Part shown: positions 9,315 to 20,600 of the stretch, one piece after another | Layout of the letters: each line of letters opens with the position of its first letter | How positions within the stretch are numbered: position 1 is the first letter of the stretch | Assembly (NCBI GenBank): GCA_015501055.1 | Contig: JADNYV010000018.1 | Span: 124,001 to 188,000, forward strand | Source: Mucidula mucida | Taxonomy: Eukaryota > Basidiomycota > Agaricomycetes > Agaricales > Physalacriaceae | DNA: 64,000 nt | Reading direction: 5' to 3' | Notes under the pieces: generated by a model | Databases searched by the model: none | Told to the model about the DNA's origin: nothing | Seen by the model: only the letters and a program-made list of their open reading frames with translations | Program-made: the position numbers and the translations under genes

Positions 9315-11921
9315 ATGCCAGAGACCGGAGAACTGGTTGTCGACTACCTCCTGGGTAAACGATGGAAGGATGATAGGGATCAGGAGGCGGCTAAGAGAGA
9401 GGAAGAGCGGGCGCGGGCTCGTGCTGCCCGTGAAGCTGAGCGTGCTGCCCGTCAAGAGGAGCGAGCCTGTGCACGCGCTGCCATGGATGAGGTTGAGTTT
9501 GGCTTGGAGGACTTGTTCACCGAGGAAGAGGAGGACACGAAAGATGCTGAGGAAGAGAACGCCGACGACCAGGACCCGGACAACTCTCTTATCCTCAAGA
9601 ACATCTTCGTGGACGCTACTACCGAGGAACGCGAAGCCGCGGCGTCTCAGGAAGCAACCTCCGACTCACTCGCCGCTCAAGGCCTTCCATATCCCATCTC
9701 TCCCGGCTGTGCTGTCAAGAGAGGATCAAGAAAGGATCAGGGCAGTGTCTATCCGCCACAACTAGGCAACACTGTCATCCCCGACGCGCAGCTTGTGCTC
9801 AAGGATTTTCATCCCAACCCTCGGAATGTGATTCTGGAGATGGACTCTCCTCTAATTGGACCGCTATGGATGCAGGTTAGTCGCGACTACTGTACAGCTC
9901 TCTGTTCGCCTCTTGACACATTGACACTAGGTTCAGCTGCTACTTCACACTAGCCTCCAAATCTATACTGCGACTCAATTCTTTAACTCCATAGCCAAAG
10001 TCAAGTCAACGGTAAGTCTTTACTCTTGCTTCTGTCTCTTCCTCAACGCATCTCAGGCGCGCGGCTTCCGAGTGGGGATGGCTCTTCAATTCGGGGACTG
10101 GGTTATCGCATTTCTGACTCATGATAATATGTTTCGGGTGAGTCTTATTTGTATCACACCTATGTTAGCTAAACACCTGTCATTCTCTCATAGCCTTCCT
10201 ACGCTACATCGAGGTTGGAGTTACCTGCACAACATATCAACGTCTATACCAACTTCAAGGCATTTGTAACTAGTACGGTTAACTGGGCGCTCTGCTCTCT
10301 GACCTCCCAGAAAGCCGCCAAGAACTCTGATGCTATCAAGCATCCGTTGATTCCGACGACAGTGGCCAAGCGAACCCGTCTTGCAATTCACGCCATTCAA
10401 GATAACTCTCACATATGGGGTGGAATAGGTGTGTATACCATAGTTGAGGTCTTCTATCTTGCTGGTCAGTATCTGTCTACTGTCCAATCTCTGATTTATT
10501 CTGAATATCTCATCAGGACTGTCTCCTTTCTTGACTAAAGCGGAGGTGTTTAATGTTCCTTTGCGCTTTGCTCGGCTTCTCAAGGCGTACTACAGCTACA
10601 CCGCAAACTTTCACGCGAATGTTTGGTACATATTCCCATTCACATGTATGGTTGAGATGTCATTAACCGTAACTTCATTAGGGCGCTCATCCAACCACTA
10701 CTACATGGCAACTACTTCATCTCAGTCACCAATGAACAGCGCCTTCGTTACGCTGACTGGCTCTATGTATACGCCAAAGATCGCACACAGATGCCGACAC
10801 GTCTTCGAACGCTTTATGCGGTGGCCATGGTCTGTTTCTCCTTTATTTGAGGATGTTAAATTTGACGTATCACATCTAGAACACCTTTTCCTTCATCGGT
10901 GAAGACTACGCAGTCCGGAACCCCGATTGGATATTCGATGTCTTTGAACCGACATATCTTCAGCCTGGTCTCAGCCGTGCTAGCAACCTAGGACACCTTA
11001 TCTTTGGATGCTCCGCTGCTGAGTGGTCTTCCGCTGGTTTTTCTGCCTGGGATGATAGCCCTCTAGACCAATACTTTACGCAACGGGGTGAGACTTCTAA
11101 TTACCTCTACATGTTGTGTGCTAACGTCTGACTTTTGTGCTAGGTATTGATACGTCGAATGCGAACACGTATATCTGTGGCCAGAATTCATACCAGCCTC
11201 TCTTTCTGCCATCCAAGGAAATGCGAACCGCATGGGTAAGAACCCTTATGTACGAGACGAATGACGGTGTTGTCTGGACGATTCAACCAACCTTTCCACC
11301 TCAATCCGTCCCTTTCACGCATGCAGACTGCTTGTACGATGATTATTCTCTCTTCTTTATTCTGTTGTAACCCCGAGTCTTATAGGTATAAGGCAAACGC
11401 CGCTATTGCTCCAGCCTCCTTCGTAAAGCGCGAGCATTCCTTGTTTGCTTACATCGTTTGCTACACAAAGCTTTGGGCTGTTGGGCCACTTGATTTCTGC
11501 GGCATTGCACGTATCACACACAAGCAGTCAGTCCCTCTTGTCAGTCTTGGATTCAAGCTGATTGTTCTCAATCTCATAGAATCTCCATCTGCAAAGACGA
11601 CCCAACTGTCTCGAGTTATGTTCGAGAACGCCTGAAACAGGGTTACGACTCCCAACACACAACAAACCGGGAAAGTCAAAGACGACCTACGCAACAAAGC
11701 GCAAACGAGCAAGGGCCGACAATGAGAATATGGCTCCGTCCAGCGATGATACTCTTGTACCATCATCCGATCCTCCCACAAGTGACGATATGATCTGCCC
11801 ATCTTCGCCTCTGCAAGAGTCAAACGGTAATGTAGACGACTTGCCCCAAGAAAAGGTGTTTGTTGTACGATCAAAAGCTTGCCCTGGGACTTGTTGTATG
11901 TACCAATTACTGTATATCTGA
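9315..11921 (+). CDS. Large element-borne protein of unknown function (multi-exon)
   Basis: Exon 1 is 9315-9875, followed by exons near 9931-10011, 10057-10137, 10194-10464, 10517-10625, 10682-10829, 10880-11087, 11144-11327, 11386-11539 and 11580-11921. Phases match across all junctions as I traced them, so the gene appears intact at roughly 690 residues. Residues about 15-65 are a charged Arg/Glu/Ala helix, followed by an acidic stretch with repeated Glu and Asp. The middle is aromatic-rich and probably globular (HNQ-poor, with SHIWGGIGVY and FIGEDYAVRNPDWIFDV). The tail carries a basic cluster TKRKRARADNEN that looks like a nuclear localisation signal. I recognise no domain. Its position inside the inverted repeats suggests a role in transposition, but it could be cargo. 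Exact exon borders are predictions. Confidence 0.65.
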
Positions 11922-11986
11922 TGTATCGATGTATCTGTGTAGTAGTGTAGTATACCGATGTAATATGTTGTAGTAGAATGTGAAAG

Positions 11987-12738
11987 CTAAGCCGCAAGCG
12001 CAAGAGTAAGTTTATTGCGCTTTTGGCGCTTACATATTGAAGTAACGAAGTGTTTCCACAGACCTTCTTCCGTATATCCCAGAGCCTGGTAACGCTCCAG
12101 GTCCTCTGCATTTTCCAGCTTGGCATATCACAGGTGTGCAAGGTTGAACGATGCCTTCTTCCACTCCAAATCTGGGAATGCAAGTGCAAATGCTTCTGAT
12201 CGTGTAATTGGCCGCCTACATAACCCGCCTTAGAGCTTGTCCATATACTCGAAGCCGGTTACGATGTACACAGTTGGAAACTGGCTTGGCCACTGACGCC
12301 TCGGGGGATGGTAGGACAGGGATGGCTCGGGTGGTATGGCCATTGCTTCTTGAAATCCATAAGGAGGGTATCCACTGGTATGTGCATGTGCGAGTGACAG
12401 AGCTTGTCCAGTAGAAATGTTGAAGTTTGACAATGTATGAAGGACAGGCTGGATATTGGTAGTGGCGATGGAGGGGTGACCAAACTGGATGTCGAGAGCA
12501 ATATTATCGTTATCGGTTGATGGAAAGGGTGGGTCCATGACACCCAGTATGGATTCTATGGTATTCACAGACCATTCTGGCCTGATTTCTACACGTACTA
12601 TGGGTGAAAAATTTTGAGACTAATCGAGGAAAACACACCTTGCCAGCCTCTTGTAGCCTGCTGACCATTTTTCCACAGATTCACCTCATAGAGCCAGAGA
12701 TTATCCTCTTGTGCTGGACAACCCCATATCGCGTCCAT
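11987..12738 (-). pseudogene. Small element-borne gene of unknown function (two stops)
   Basis: Start ATG at 12738 (MDAIWGCPAQEDNLWLYE). A 61-nt intron ending GGCCAG joins RGWQ to EWSVNTIES; the frame then continues to 11987, about 225 codons. Two in-frame stops interrupt it: TAA after YMDKL near 12230 and TGA after NLAHL near 12130. Both could be C-to-T changes of CAA and CGA. The frame beyond each stop still looks coding (SEAFALAFPDLEWKK, ENAEDLERYQALGYTEEG). No domain is recognised. It is divergent from the integrase gene, with starts less than 100 bp apart and possibly overlapping. Confidence 0.5.
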
Positions 12739-12811
12739 GGTCGTAGACACAAAGCACAAATACCTACCCCGACATATATACAGGCATATACAAGTACATC
12801 ATAATGTACAA

Positions 12812-14466
12812 ATGGAGAATGTCACTCACATTGGATCAGCTCGGGTTTTGACTCTTGCCTCTCATCCCTCACCGCGTGTCGGTCTCTTCACACAAATGGT
12901 GAATGATACCGGTCAAAATGGACACAACAATGGCCTGAGTATATTCCGGTTCTTCCATTTGTACTATGATCACTGACTGTCAAGTCTTTAGAGCCATCAG
13001 ATGAAATCTTGGGCCGCGCTCTCAGGCAATATGCAACGGACGCTCTGCCATTAGCAACACGCTTGGACTATCTTAGAAAAGAGCTCGGATATCACATAGG
13101 GTCTCAAGCTGGCTTTTCTCTCTCTGATATGACGGGAATCTGATCGGTCTTTAGACTCACAACACTGAAGAAGCTCAACAAGGAGTTCAACGTTTCTACC
13201 GCCAAGAAACCCCTTTCTCTCGCTCTTGCTACCAGTCTCGTCTCCGAATATGTATCTGAGAATGTATCATCTCGGAATGGGCCATCAACTATCAAGGATA
13301 AGATCCGTCTTGACGAAGGTATCATTATTCCTCGGTATGTTATCTCCTACTCTTACAATAATATGTAACTTCATCTCCATTTTTAGCGCTATGGTTCGCA
13401 GCATCATGCAAACAGAGTTCCCTGATGGGTTCGATGTACGCGTTCCTGGTAAGAAGAATACCGAGCGACGCAAAGGTCACTTGACAGGACAAGGCATTTT
13501 TCAAGAGCTTCACTGTGATGGTCACGAGAAGCTGAGTGCGAAAGCCTTGCAAATGGGACCAGTCGGGATTGATATCTATGGTTTTCGGTGTCATTCGAGC
13601 GGAATGATCATCTCCAAACACGCTGTTCCTAATAGTCGGTGCAAGTGGACTGTGGCACATTGCTACCTTGATGTCCTCGAGCGCTACGGTAGTACGTGAT
13701 CTGTCCTTTGAAACTGATTATCACAGCTTCATGTTATTTCCAGAAGTGCCACTTCAGATTACCGTTGATGGTGGGCAGGAGACTGGCGAGATGCAGGCGT
13801 GCCAGTGTGCTCTCAGGTATCGATATCCCAATTGCTGTTCCCTCATACTGACACTTTCTCTATTCAGGCGAATTCTTACACCGGACGTCACTTTCGAAGA
13901 GATGCCACCTTTCGTAGCTCTTCAAAGTAAGGACAACATCCCAATTGAATCGTCCTGGTTGTATATGCACAACTTCAGCGGCCATGACTTACGCCGCTTT
14001 ATGTTGCAAGGGAAAAATGAGCAGCGCTTCAATTATCAAGATCCAACCGAGACGTATGTGCCCGTCTTGTGTTCAGTTCAGTTATCTCATTTCTTTGTCC
14101 AGTTCCCTGTTTCAGTGGATATGGGGACAGGTTACTCAGTATGAGATCGATAGATTCCAGCGATATTGGAATCATCACCAAGTACAACTTCAACCAGCAA
14201 AGGAGCTTCCGTCCGGAACAACACCACAACAGATCTTTGACTTTCCAAAGAATTATAGTCTCCTCGATCTAGGTGTACCCGTCGGCAAAGAGGTTATCGA
14301 TACTCTCCGCGGAAATCTAGAGAAGAGTAGAGAGGAGTGTTTTGCCTTTGTTGATACTGCATTTGGTCTCAGAGCGCACGATGTATATGTGCAGATCGGG
14401 AGTCCACAGCTTACCATGAAGTCTGGATGGACTGTTTACCGTTTGATGTTAGCCTTATTGTCTTAA
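12812..14466 (+). CDS. DDE integrase-core protein, candidate transposase of the element
   Basis: Seven exons: 12812-12938, 12992-13100, 13155-13334, 13387-13688, 13744-13816, 13867-14053, 14103-14466. All introns are GT-AG and the spliced frame is open to the TAA after LMLALLS. The start could also be the in-frame ATG at 12896. The catalytic core has the retroviral-integrase order: first Asp in HCDGHEKL, second Asp in ITVDGGQE, Glu in NIPIESSW. These are followed by a family block around LFQWIWGQV and RYWNHHQV. This matches my memory of an integrase-core family expanded in Agaricomycetes, usually labelled only as integrase core domain. It would cut and join DNA ends. It is the best preserved gene of the element together with the unknown gene to its left. 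Confidence 0.8.
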
Positions 14467-14676
14467 CATACGCTGCATAAACTTAGAAGTATTTGGTATC
14501 CTGTGTTTAGCATGTCAAAACTCAGAAGGAAGGAGGGCCACAACAGATTAGTTCAAGCGGTGATACTCAGACCACACTACTGATACAACGATAGCTACTG
14601 TAGTATCAATAAACGTTGACGAGTTGAACGACAACGCCTTGTCCCCTTGCATAAGACAGAGCATACTGCAGAAAGG

Positions 14677-16856
14677 TTAAGCTGAGCTTATGCTCATGTC
14701 GGACTTGGGGTAGCGTAGATCCTCCTGCAAGTCTTCCTCAGGCTCCTGCTCTTCCCCAAGAGAAGGAAGACCAAGCTGCCAACAACGACTTACACAGACA
14801 TGCTGGTCTACAAACTCCTAAATTCCACTAGGTCCATGATCCCCAATACCACCGTCTCCATTGGTTGTGTGAAGCATCATATCGAACAGAATGTCCTTCT
14901 TCCTGAAAGTTGACGCTGTAATCGAACGTTCAGTATCAGAACGTGCGTGCTAACTGTCAAGGGTACAAACTTTGAATATCTGCAAGTACGATCTCGGACA
15001 TCGACTGCATATAGACGAAATGTGCGAATGCATTAATGACGTTCCCAAGCTTGTTCGTGTGATACACTGGATGTGTATTGGTACCACTCCATTTGTGAGA
15101 GTCGCGTGTACGCAGCTCCTCCAGTAGCCAGCAGCATGACCAGTCATTCTGACCACCTTCTGAGGTAGGCACATCAATGGGGAAATCAGATGTGGTCAAT
15201 CCCAATGCTGGAGATGGTCCAACACTGGGGTTGACCACTTCCTTCACTAGAAGATACTTCACTACTTCGAGACCTGAGTAGACGTTGTATATGAGACAGA
15301 CAGTAGGAGAAGAAAGACATTGTACGCACCACCACCACCGCTACCGCGGACGTCTACGCCACTCTTCTCCGCGTGTTCCTGATACTTCTCAAGGAAGTAT
15401 TGTGTGAGTGACAGAGCAACGCCTTCCTTCTCAAGAGCACTCTTGTTCTCATTGGGTGTTACTTCGGAGTTGTTCCCCACAGCGTAGTAACGCTTTGCAG
15501 CATACTTTGCACCGTGAAAGTTCGACTGTGTGAGCAGCTGTTAGTCTTATCAGTTCAGAGAATGAGATACACCACATTACCTGAAACACTCTCTGCGTAT
15601 TTCCATGAGCATACTCCTTGTCAGAGATTGTGCCCAACTCAAAATTAGCACTGTCCTGAGCATCTAGGTCAGGCCATTTCACGTGTACTGTACTATCCTC
15701 AAGAACCGTCACAGTAGCAGCACAGAGCTTAACCGATGTGTATCCGGAGGGACGGAAGGTCGACACAAGTGGAGCAGGACCGCTCACTGAGGAAGCGAGA
15801 GTACTCCCTGTAGAAGAGATTGAGTATATATCATCGAATGACAGTACTGAGCACTTACTCTTTGCTCTCTTCGCTGTAGACTCTCCCTCCTGGAAGCCAC
15901 TAGCCTCACTTTGCCTTTTACGTGCACGCTCACACTCCTTCTTTTGCTTATCCGTGAGAGCGAAGTCAGGGGTGTGGCACTTGTGAGATGCTTCAAACTT
16001 TGGATAGACAGTAAGATTGCGCAGGAAAAAGTAGATACAGATACAACTCACCGCTTCAACGTGAATGATAGCTTCTAAGTAGAGAAACGGCGCCTTTGGG
16101 TTCAACGTAGTCGGAGTACGCTTCTTGAGATTGGCATCTTGAAGAGGCTCGTTGATGCGGCAGAACTCCTTCAATGAACCAGTCTCGCTCCCTACTATAT
16201 AGTTCTTGTTTCCAAGGAATCGATAGCTGATGAACTCGCTGGAGAAATATTGTCAGTAGAGCTCATTGCAGGATGTGAAACTATACCAACTGTGTCAAAC
16301 TTTCTGTGGTGCATGCCTCCCAGGCCAAGTTCCAAGATTCAAGACAGTTGTTGAGTACCTCTAGATATGGAGTATCAGTACCACAGCCCAGTTACATACA
16401 CGCAAAATGACATATTCTTGGGGTAGTGATGTCCAGCGCGTCCCAAAGCTGAAAAGACATCTGAACGAGGAATGATGGGAGTGATGATAACATCGATTTG
16501 CTGGGGAGAGCGCGTTGTAGGTCCAGATACCGGCGCCGACTTGACAGTCTGAATGGAGTCTTGTTGTTGCTGCTTCCGCTGAATAACTTTCAAGCGTCCG
16601 CTCGTCGCGTTGGCTCGCTCAATGCGTCTAGCATCCTCTGCAGCCTGTGCAAGCATATCCACAGGAGCGCTTTGAGGGCCGCCGTCATTGGTCAGTGACC
16701 GAGCTAAAGAAGCTGTGAGATAGGTATCATAAGATCGAGCAGAAACTCACCTTCTGCACGGCACTTTTAAATACAGCCTGCACATAGCTGGTTGTCGCTA
16801 TTCCCCCAAGGAACTACAGATCGAGAAATAGCGCCACATTGATCGCACTGAGGCAT
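14677..16856 (-). pseudogene. Alpha-kinase (atypical protein kinase) gene, two nonsense codons
   Basis: The start at 16856 gives an N-terminal zinc-ribbon-like segment, CDQCGAISRS then CAGC, followed by Ser/Gln-rich linkers and several short introns. The catalytic domain shows HGAKYAAKRYY (ATP-site lysine region), WLLEELRT, NKLGNVINAFAHFVY, IVLADIQ, then MLHTTNGDGGIGDHGPSGI and VDQHVCVSRCWQLGLP, the diagnostic order of the alpha-kinase fold with its GxGDHG loop. Two in-frame stops are seen: TAA in the zinc-ribbon exon (after AGCI) and TAG right after GDHGPSGI. Both fit C-to-T decay of Gln codons. Such kinases phosphorylate Thr/Ser in helical contexts; the substrate here is unknown. Location inside the inverted repeats marks it as cargo or an accessory gene. 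Confidence 0.8.
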
Positions 16857-17275
16857 TGCCTGTAACAGAGAGCTGACATGAGTGTCACGACTATATAGCA
16901 CAGCCCACATACCTCTCGCTGACTGCGCTGCACCTCATCTGTAGCGGAGAGTCTTATTGTGCATCAAGCACAGAGTCCTTCATAGTCCTTCCTTGGGAAC
17001 TTGCTGTTGCATGCATCCTGCGGGCTCTCTTTGGACGCGCAGGCAACAAGATTATTGTCCACCATGTAGCAGAGCTGTGAGGGAGTACTGTCATCAGCTC
17101 AGAAGAGATACAATGAGAATTGATGGTTGGCCTTCGGCAGAGGCTATTGCTCTCCGGCAGAGTGATCTTGGCCTTTGGCAGAACAGTATTAGATCCTAGT
17201 AGTGATTGCTCGCAGTCAGGACTCGGATGAAACATGTACTGGCTGAGTATCCGAGTCGGGCTACATGTTCAAGCA
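16857..17275. other. Right subterminal region of the element
   Basis: No convincing gene; a 93-codon minus frame (16954-17235) lacks support. It contains interlocking inverted repeats near 17218-17273 (ACTCGGAT with ATCCGAGT, and ACATGT with ACATGT) and three short repeats of the form TTGGCCTT-GGCAGA near 17130-17182. These may be subterminal transposase-binding repeats. Confidence 0.35.
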
Positions 17276-17567
17276 GTTCACGTGTCAGTCACAATTGCGT
17301 GACCTCCGTGACTTTTCGCGCAAGAACGCTGTTTTGCGCCTTCCTCTGCACCTGGATATAAGATACTCAGCTAGAGAGTGTATTCTGTATATATAAACAT
17401 AATCTAGTACTAGGTTTATCTTAGAACACACTCCTCCAAGCTTGGTGGTGCGAAGATTTGGTGAATTGAGGGGGAGACCCACATGATTCCGAGATCTCGA
17501 GACCTCGGGTTCGATTCTGTGATCGACCATTTCTCAAAATTCAACCTCGACCATCCGGCCTACCCTA
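17276..17567 (-). repeat. Right terminal inverted repeat
   Basis: Reverse complement of the left repeat. On the plus strand it carries GGTTCGATTC (17508-17517), an exact RNA polymerase III B-box style motif, followed by a terminal GATCGACCA. No matching A box or cloverleaf was clear. Confidence 0.9.
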
Positions 17568-17654
17568 TCGTTGGTTGATAAGACAAGGCCCCCGATAAGA
17601 TATGATAAGATGTGAAAATGTGAAAATATGGCGATTCATAACATCACCCCCTCC

Positions 17655-20600
17655 TTAAGGCGCAAGTTCCATTCTGCGCCAGAGTTGCTCCATGAGGGCT
17701 GCAGAGGGTAGTGTGACGTCAAGGGGTTCGGTATCAGGCGGTGGCATGGGTCGGAATAGATGTGATGGAAATTGCAACATGGGGACTTCAATTCGAGCAA
17801 GCGCAGGTGGCTTCGGCTTGTTCGGGTACTGCTGGTGGAAATCGTGGATAGCTTCATCGGCATTCTTGAGATTGCATGCCGGTTCCCATGTCTGCTTGTG
17901 TGTGCCATAACCCTTCCAGTGAACCTTGTATTGAAAACCCCCGCAGTACTTCCGGGAATTAACCACTTTCTCAACCTCCCATTCCGGTTCGGCTCCTTCC
18001 AGCACAGGTGGTGGACGTGTGTCTCGGGGTTGCGTCGGAAATTGGGGCTCATGGTAAGGCGTCAACAGGGCCTCATTGAACACGGGATGGATGCTTTTCC
18101 ACGTGTGAGGAATCTGGAGCTTGTAAGAGCTTGTCCCGACTTTCTTGATCACTTTGAACGGCCCAAATCGTTTGTTATCGAGCTTCTTCATTGGTCGGTC
18201 CGTGCTGAGATTTGTCCCTTCCAGCCATACTTTGACGCCTTCCTTGTACTCCACTGCCTCTGTCCGCTTCCTGTCATAAAACCGTTTCATGTCCTCTTTT
18301 GCCATCTTCAATGCTGATCCGACTTTGTCCCATGTCTTCTTCATACTGTCGGCAAACTCCTGCGCAGTCTCATTTCTCAATGCCGTTTTCGGAGCGGTGC
18401 CTTTGTAGGGTATCTGCCCATGTCTGTGAAGAACGGAGTGACTTTGGTTGCCAAGTGAACTCGATCGTTGTAGACGAATTCGGCAGAGGGTAGCCATTCA
18501 TGCCAGTTGTTCTGATGGTAGTTGACAAATAACCGTAAGAAATGTTCTATCTCTTGGTTCAACCGCTCCGTCTGCCCATTTGCCTATGGGTGATACGCCG
18601 TTGTAAAGTTTCCCTGTATGCCCAACAGCCGGTACAACTCCTTCATGAAACGTGAGTGATATTGTGGACCGCGATCATGTATCATCTGTCGTGGCATCCC
18701 ATGTATGGGGAAAATGTGATCGCGGTAGATGCGGGCCATGCCTTCTGACGTCAGAGTGGTGTGTGTCGGTATGATGCGTAACCACTTTGTGAAGTGGTCC
18801 ACAAACGTGCTGATCACATTGTATCCTCCTGATTCCGGCAGTTCTCCGATCATGTCCATCCCAACTTTCTCCCATGGTTCACTTGGTATGTCTATAGGAT
18901 GGAGGGGTGCAGCCGGCTTTGTGCGATGTGACTTTGTAACTTGGCATTTTTAACATCCTTCCACGTATTCACGTATGTCTCGGCTAATTCCAGGCCACCA
19001 ATAGGTGCGTGTGATCAGCTCAAGGGTCTTGTACCGTCCCGGATGCCCTGCAAGCCGTGCATCATGATGCATTCCAATAACTTTTCCCCGCAATTCCTTG
19101 TCCTTTGGTATATAAATATGATCTTTCCACATAATAAGTCCATTTTCCTTCTCTTCCCATCCTTTTTCTTTGTTTTCTGATGCTTTTTGTACGTATCTGT
19201 CTTTGTTTCCTTTTCTTTGTTTGATTTTGTTAAGTAATTTGTCCTCCGGTGTAGCTACTGTATGTAAAGAAAATTGAATTTGTGATATAAAAACTCCAAT
19301 TTTAGTAAAACAATGTTTTCGTTATCTTTTTCCCCCTTCTCAAGGCCTGTCATCCTTGACAAGGCATCAGCTTTTCCCATCTTCCTGCCTGGCTTATGAA
19401 TCATCTGTATGTCATATTCCGCCAACTCCGTAACCCATCGCGCCTGCCTCCGATTCAACTTCTGTGGCTTCCGGAAGTACTGAAGGTTTTGATAATCAGT
19501 GAAAACCTCCACTGTCTCTTTAGCGCCTAGGAGGTATTGCCGCCAGTTGTCGATCAAGTCCATGATAGCCATCATCTCTTTGTCGTAGATCTCATAATTG
19601 TGCTCCACTTCGTTCAGCGCCCGAGACCAAAAGGCTACTGGTCTCCATTTTCCGTCAACAAACTAGGAAAGAACCGCCCCGTTTGCATAGTTCGAGGAGT
19701 CTGCCTCAACTCGAAACTTGCCGTCGTCGTGTGGTACGATCAGAATGGGTTCTTCCGTCATCCTCCGCTTCAACTCCTCAAACGCCTCGTGCTGCTCCAT
19801 GCCCCAAATCCACTCGCCCTTCTCGGTTAGCGATGTCAATGGCTTTGCTACTCCCGCAAATCCCCGGATGAAACGTCAGTAGAAGTTGCAGAAGCCCAGA
19901 AATGACTGTACTTCCTTCTTCTTCGTCGGCTCCTTCCATTCCTTTACTACGGCCACTTTTGCCGGATCCATCTTCACTTCTCCTCCTCCAACAATAACTC
20001 CCAAGTAGTCTACAGTATGTGCCTCAAAACTACATTTCTCGGGTTTTAGATACAACTTATTTACTCGCAATATCTCTAGTACTCGTCGTACAATATGCCT
20101 ATGTTCTTCCAACGTGTTCGTAAAGATAAGTATGTCATCCAAGTAAACTATAACATGTCCTTCATTGATTAGCTCCTTCAGAATGTGATTCATGAACAAT
20201 TGGAATGTCGCCGGCGAGTTTGTAAGTCCAAAGAACATGACTGAGGACTCGAACAGACCTCGGTTTGTTCTAAACGCCGCTTTCCACTTATCACCTTCTT
20301 TGATCCGGATGTTATTGTAACCCCATTGGACATCCATCTTTGTGAAAACCTTTGCTCCCTTCAACTTGTCGATAAGCTCCTGGATCAACGGCAAGGGGTA
20401 TCGGTTCTTGATTGTTATGTCGTTCAACTTCCAATAGTCTTGTACTGGCCGAAGACTTCCGTCCTTCGTTTTGACAAAGAAAAAGGGTGACACCATGGGT
20501 GAGATTGATGGCCGTATGTGTCCTGTGCGTATGTTTTCCTCCAAGAACTCATCTAATGCCTTCTGCTCGGATGAACTGAGGGGATAGACTTTGCAGTCAA

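Larger units (their letters stand above)
8931..17567. mobile_element. 8.6 kb inverted-repeat element with DDE integrase and alpha-kinase
   Basis: The element is bounded by 292-bp inverted repeats (8931-9222 and 17276-17567). They begin GGGTAGGCCGGATGG just inside a TA dinucleotide at both ends, which may be a TA target duplication or part of the repeat. Inside are four genes with short introns: an unknown large gene (plus), a decayed small gene (minus), an integrase-core gene (plus) and a decayed alpha-kinase gene (minus). The integrase has all three acidic residues, so it is the candidate transposase. The flanks differ: threonine synthase on the left, a truncated gypsy LTR on the right, so a deletion accompanied or followed insertion. 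I do not recognise the element as a named family. Confidence 0.75.

Noticed and set aside
16954..17235. 93-codon minus-strand frame upstream of the alpha-kinase
   Set aside because: No motif, no supporting splice pattern, and it overlaps repeat-like subterminal sequence; likely chance.
8931..17567. Polinton/Maverick virus-like transposon
   Set aside because: The integrase and long inverted repeats fit, but there is no DNA polymerase B, packaging ATPase, protease or capsid gene, and the size is only 8.6 kb.
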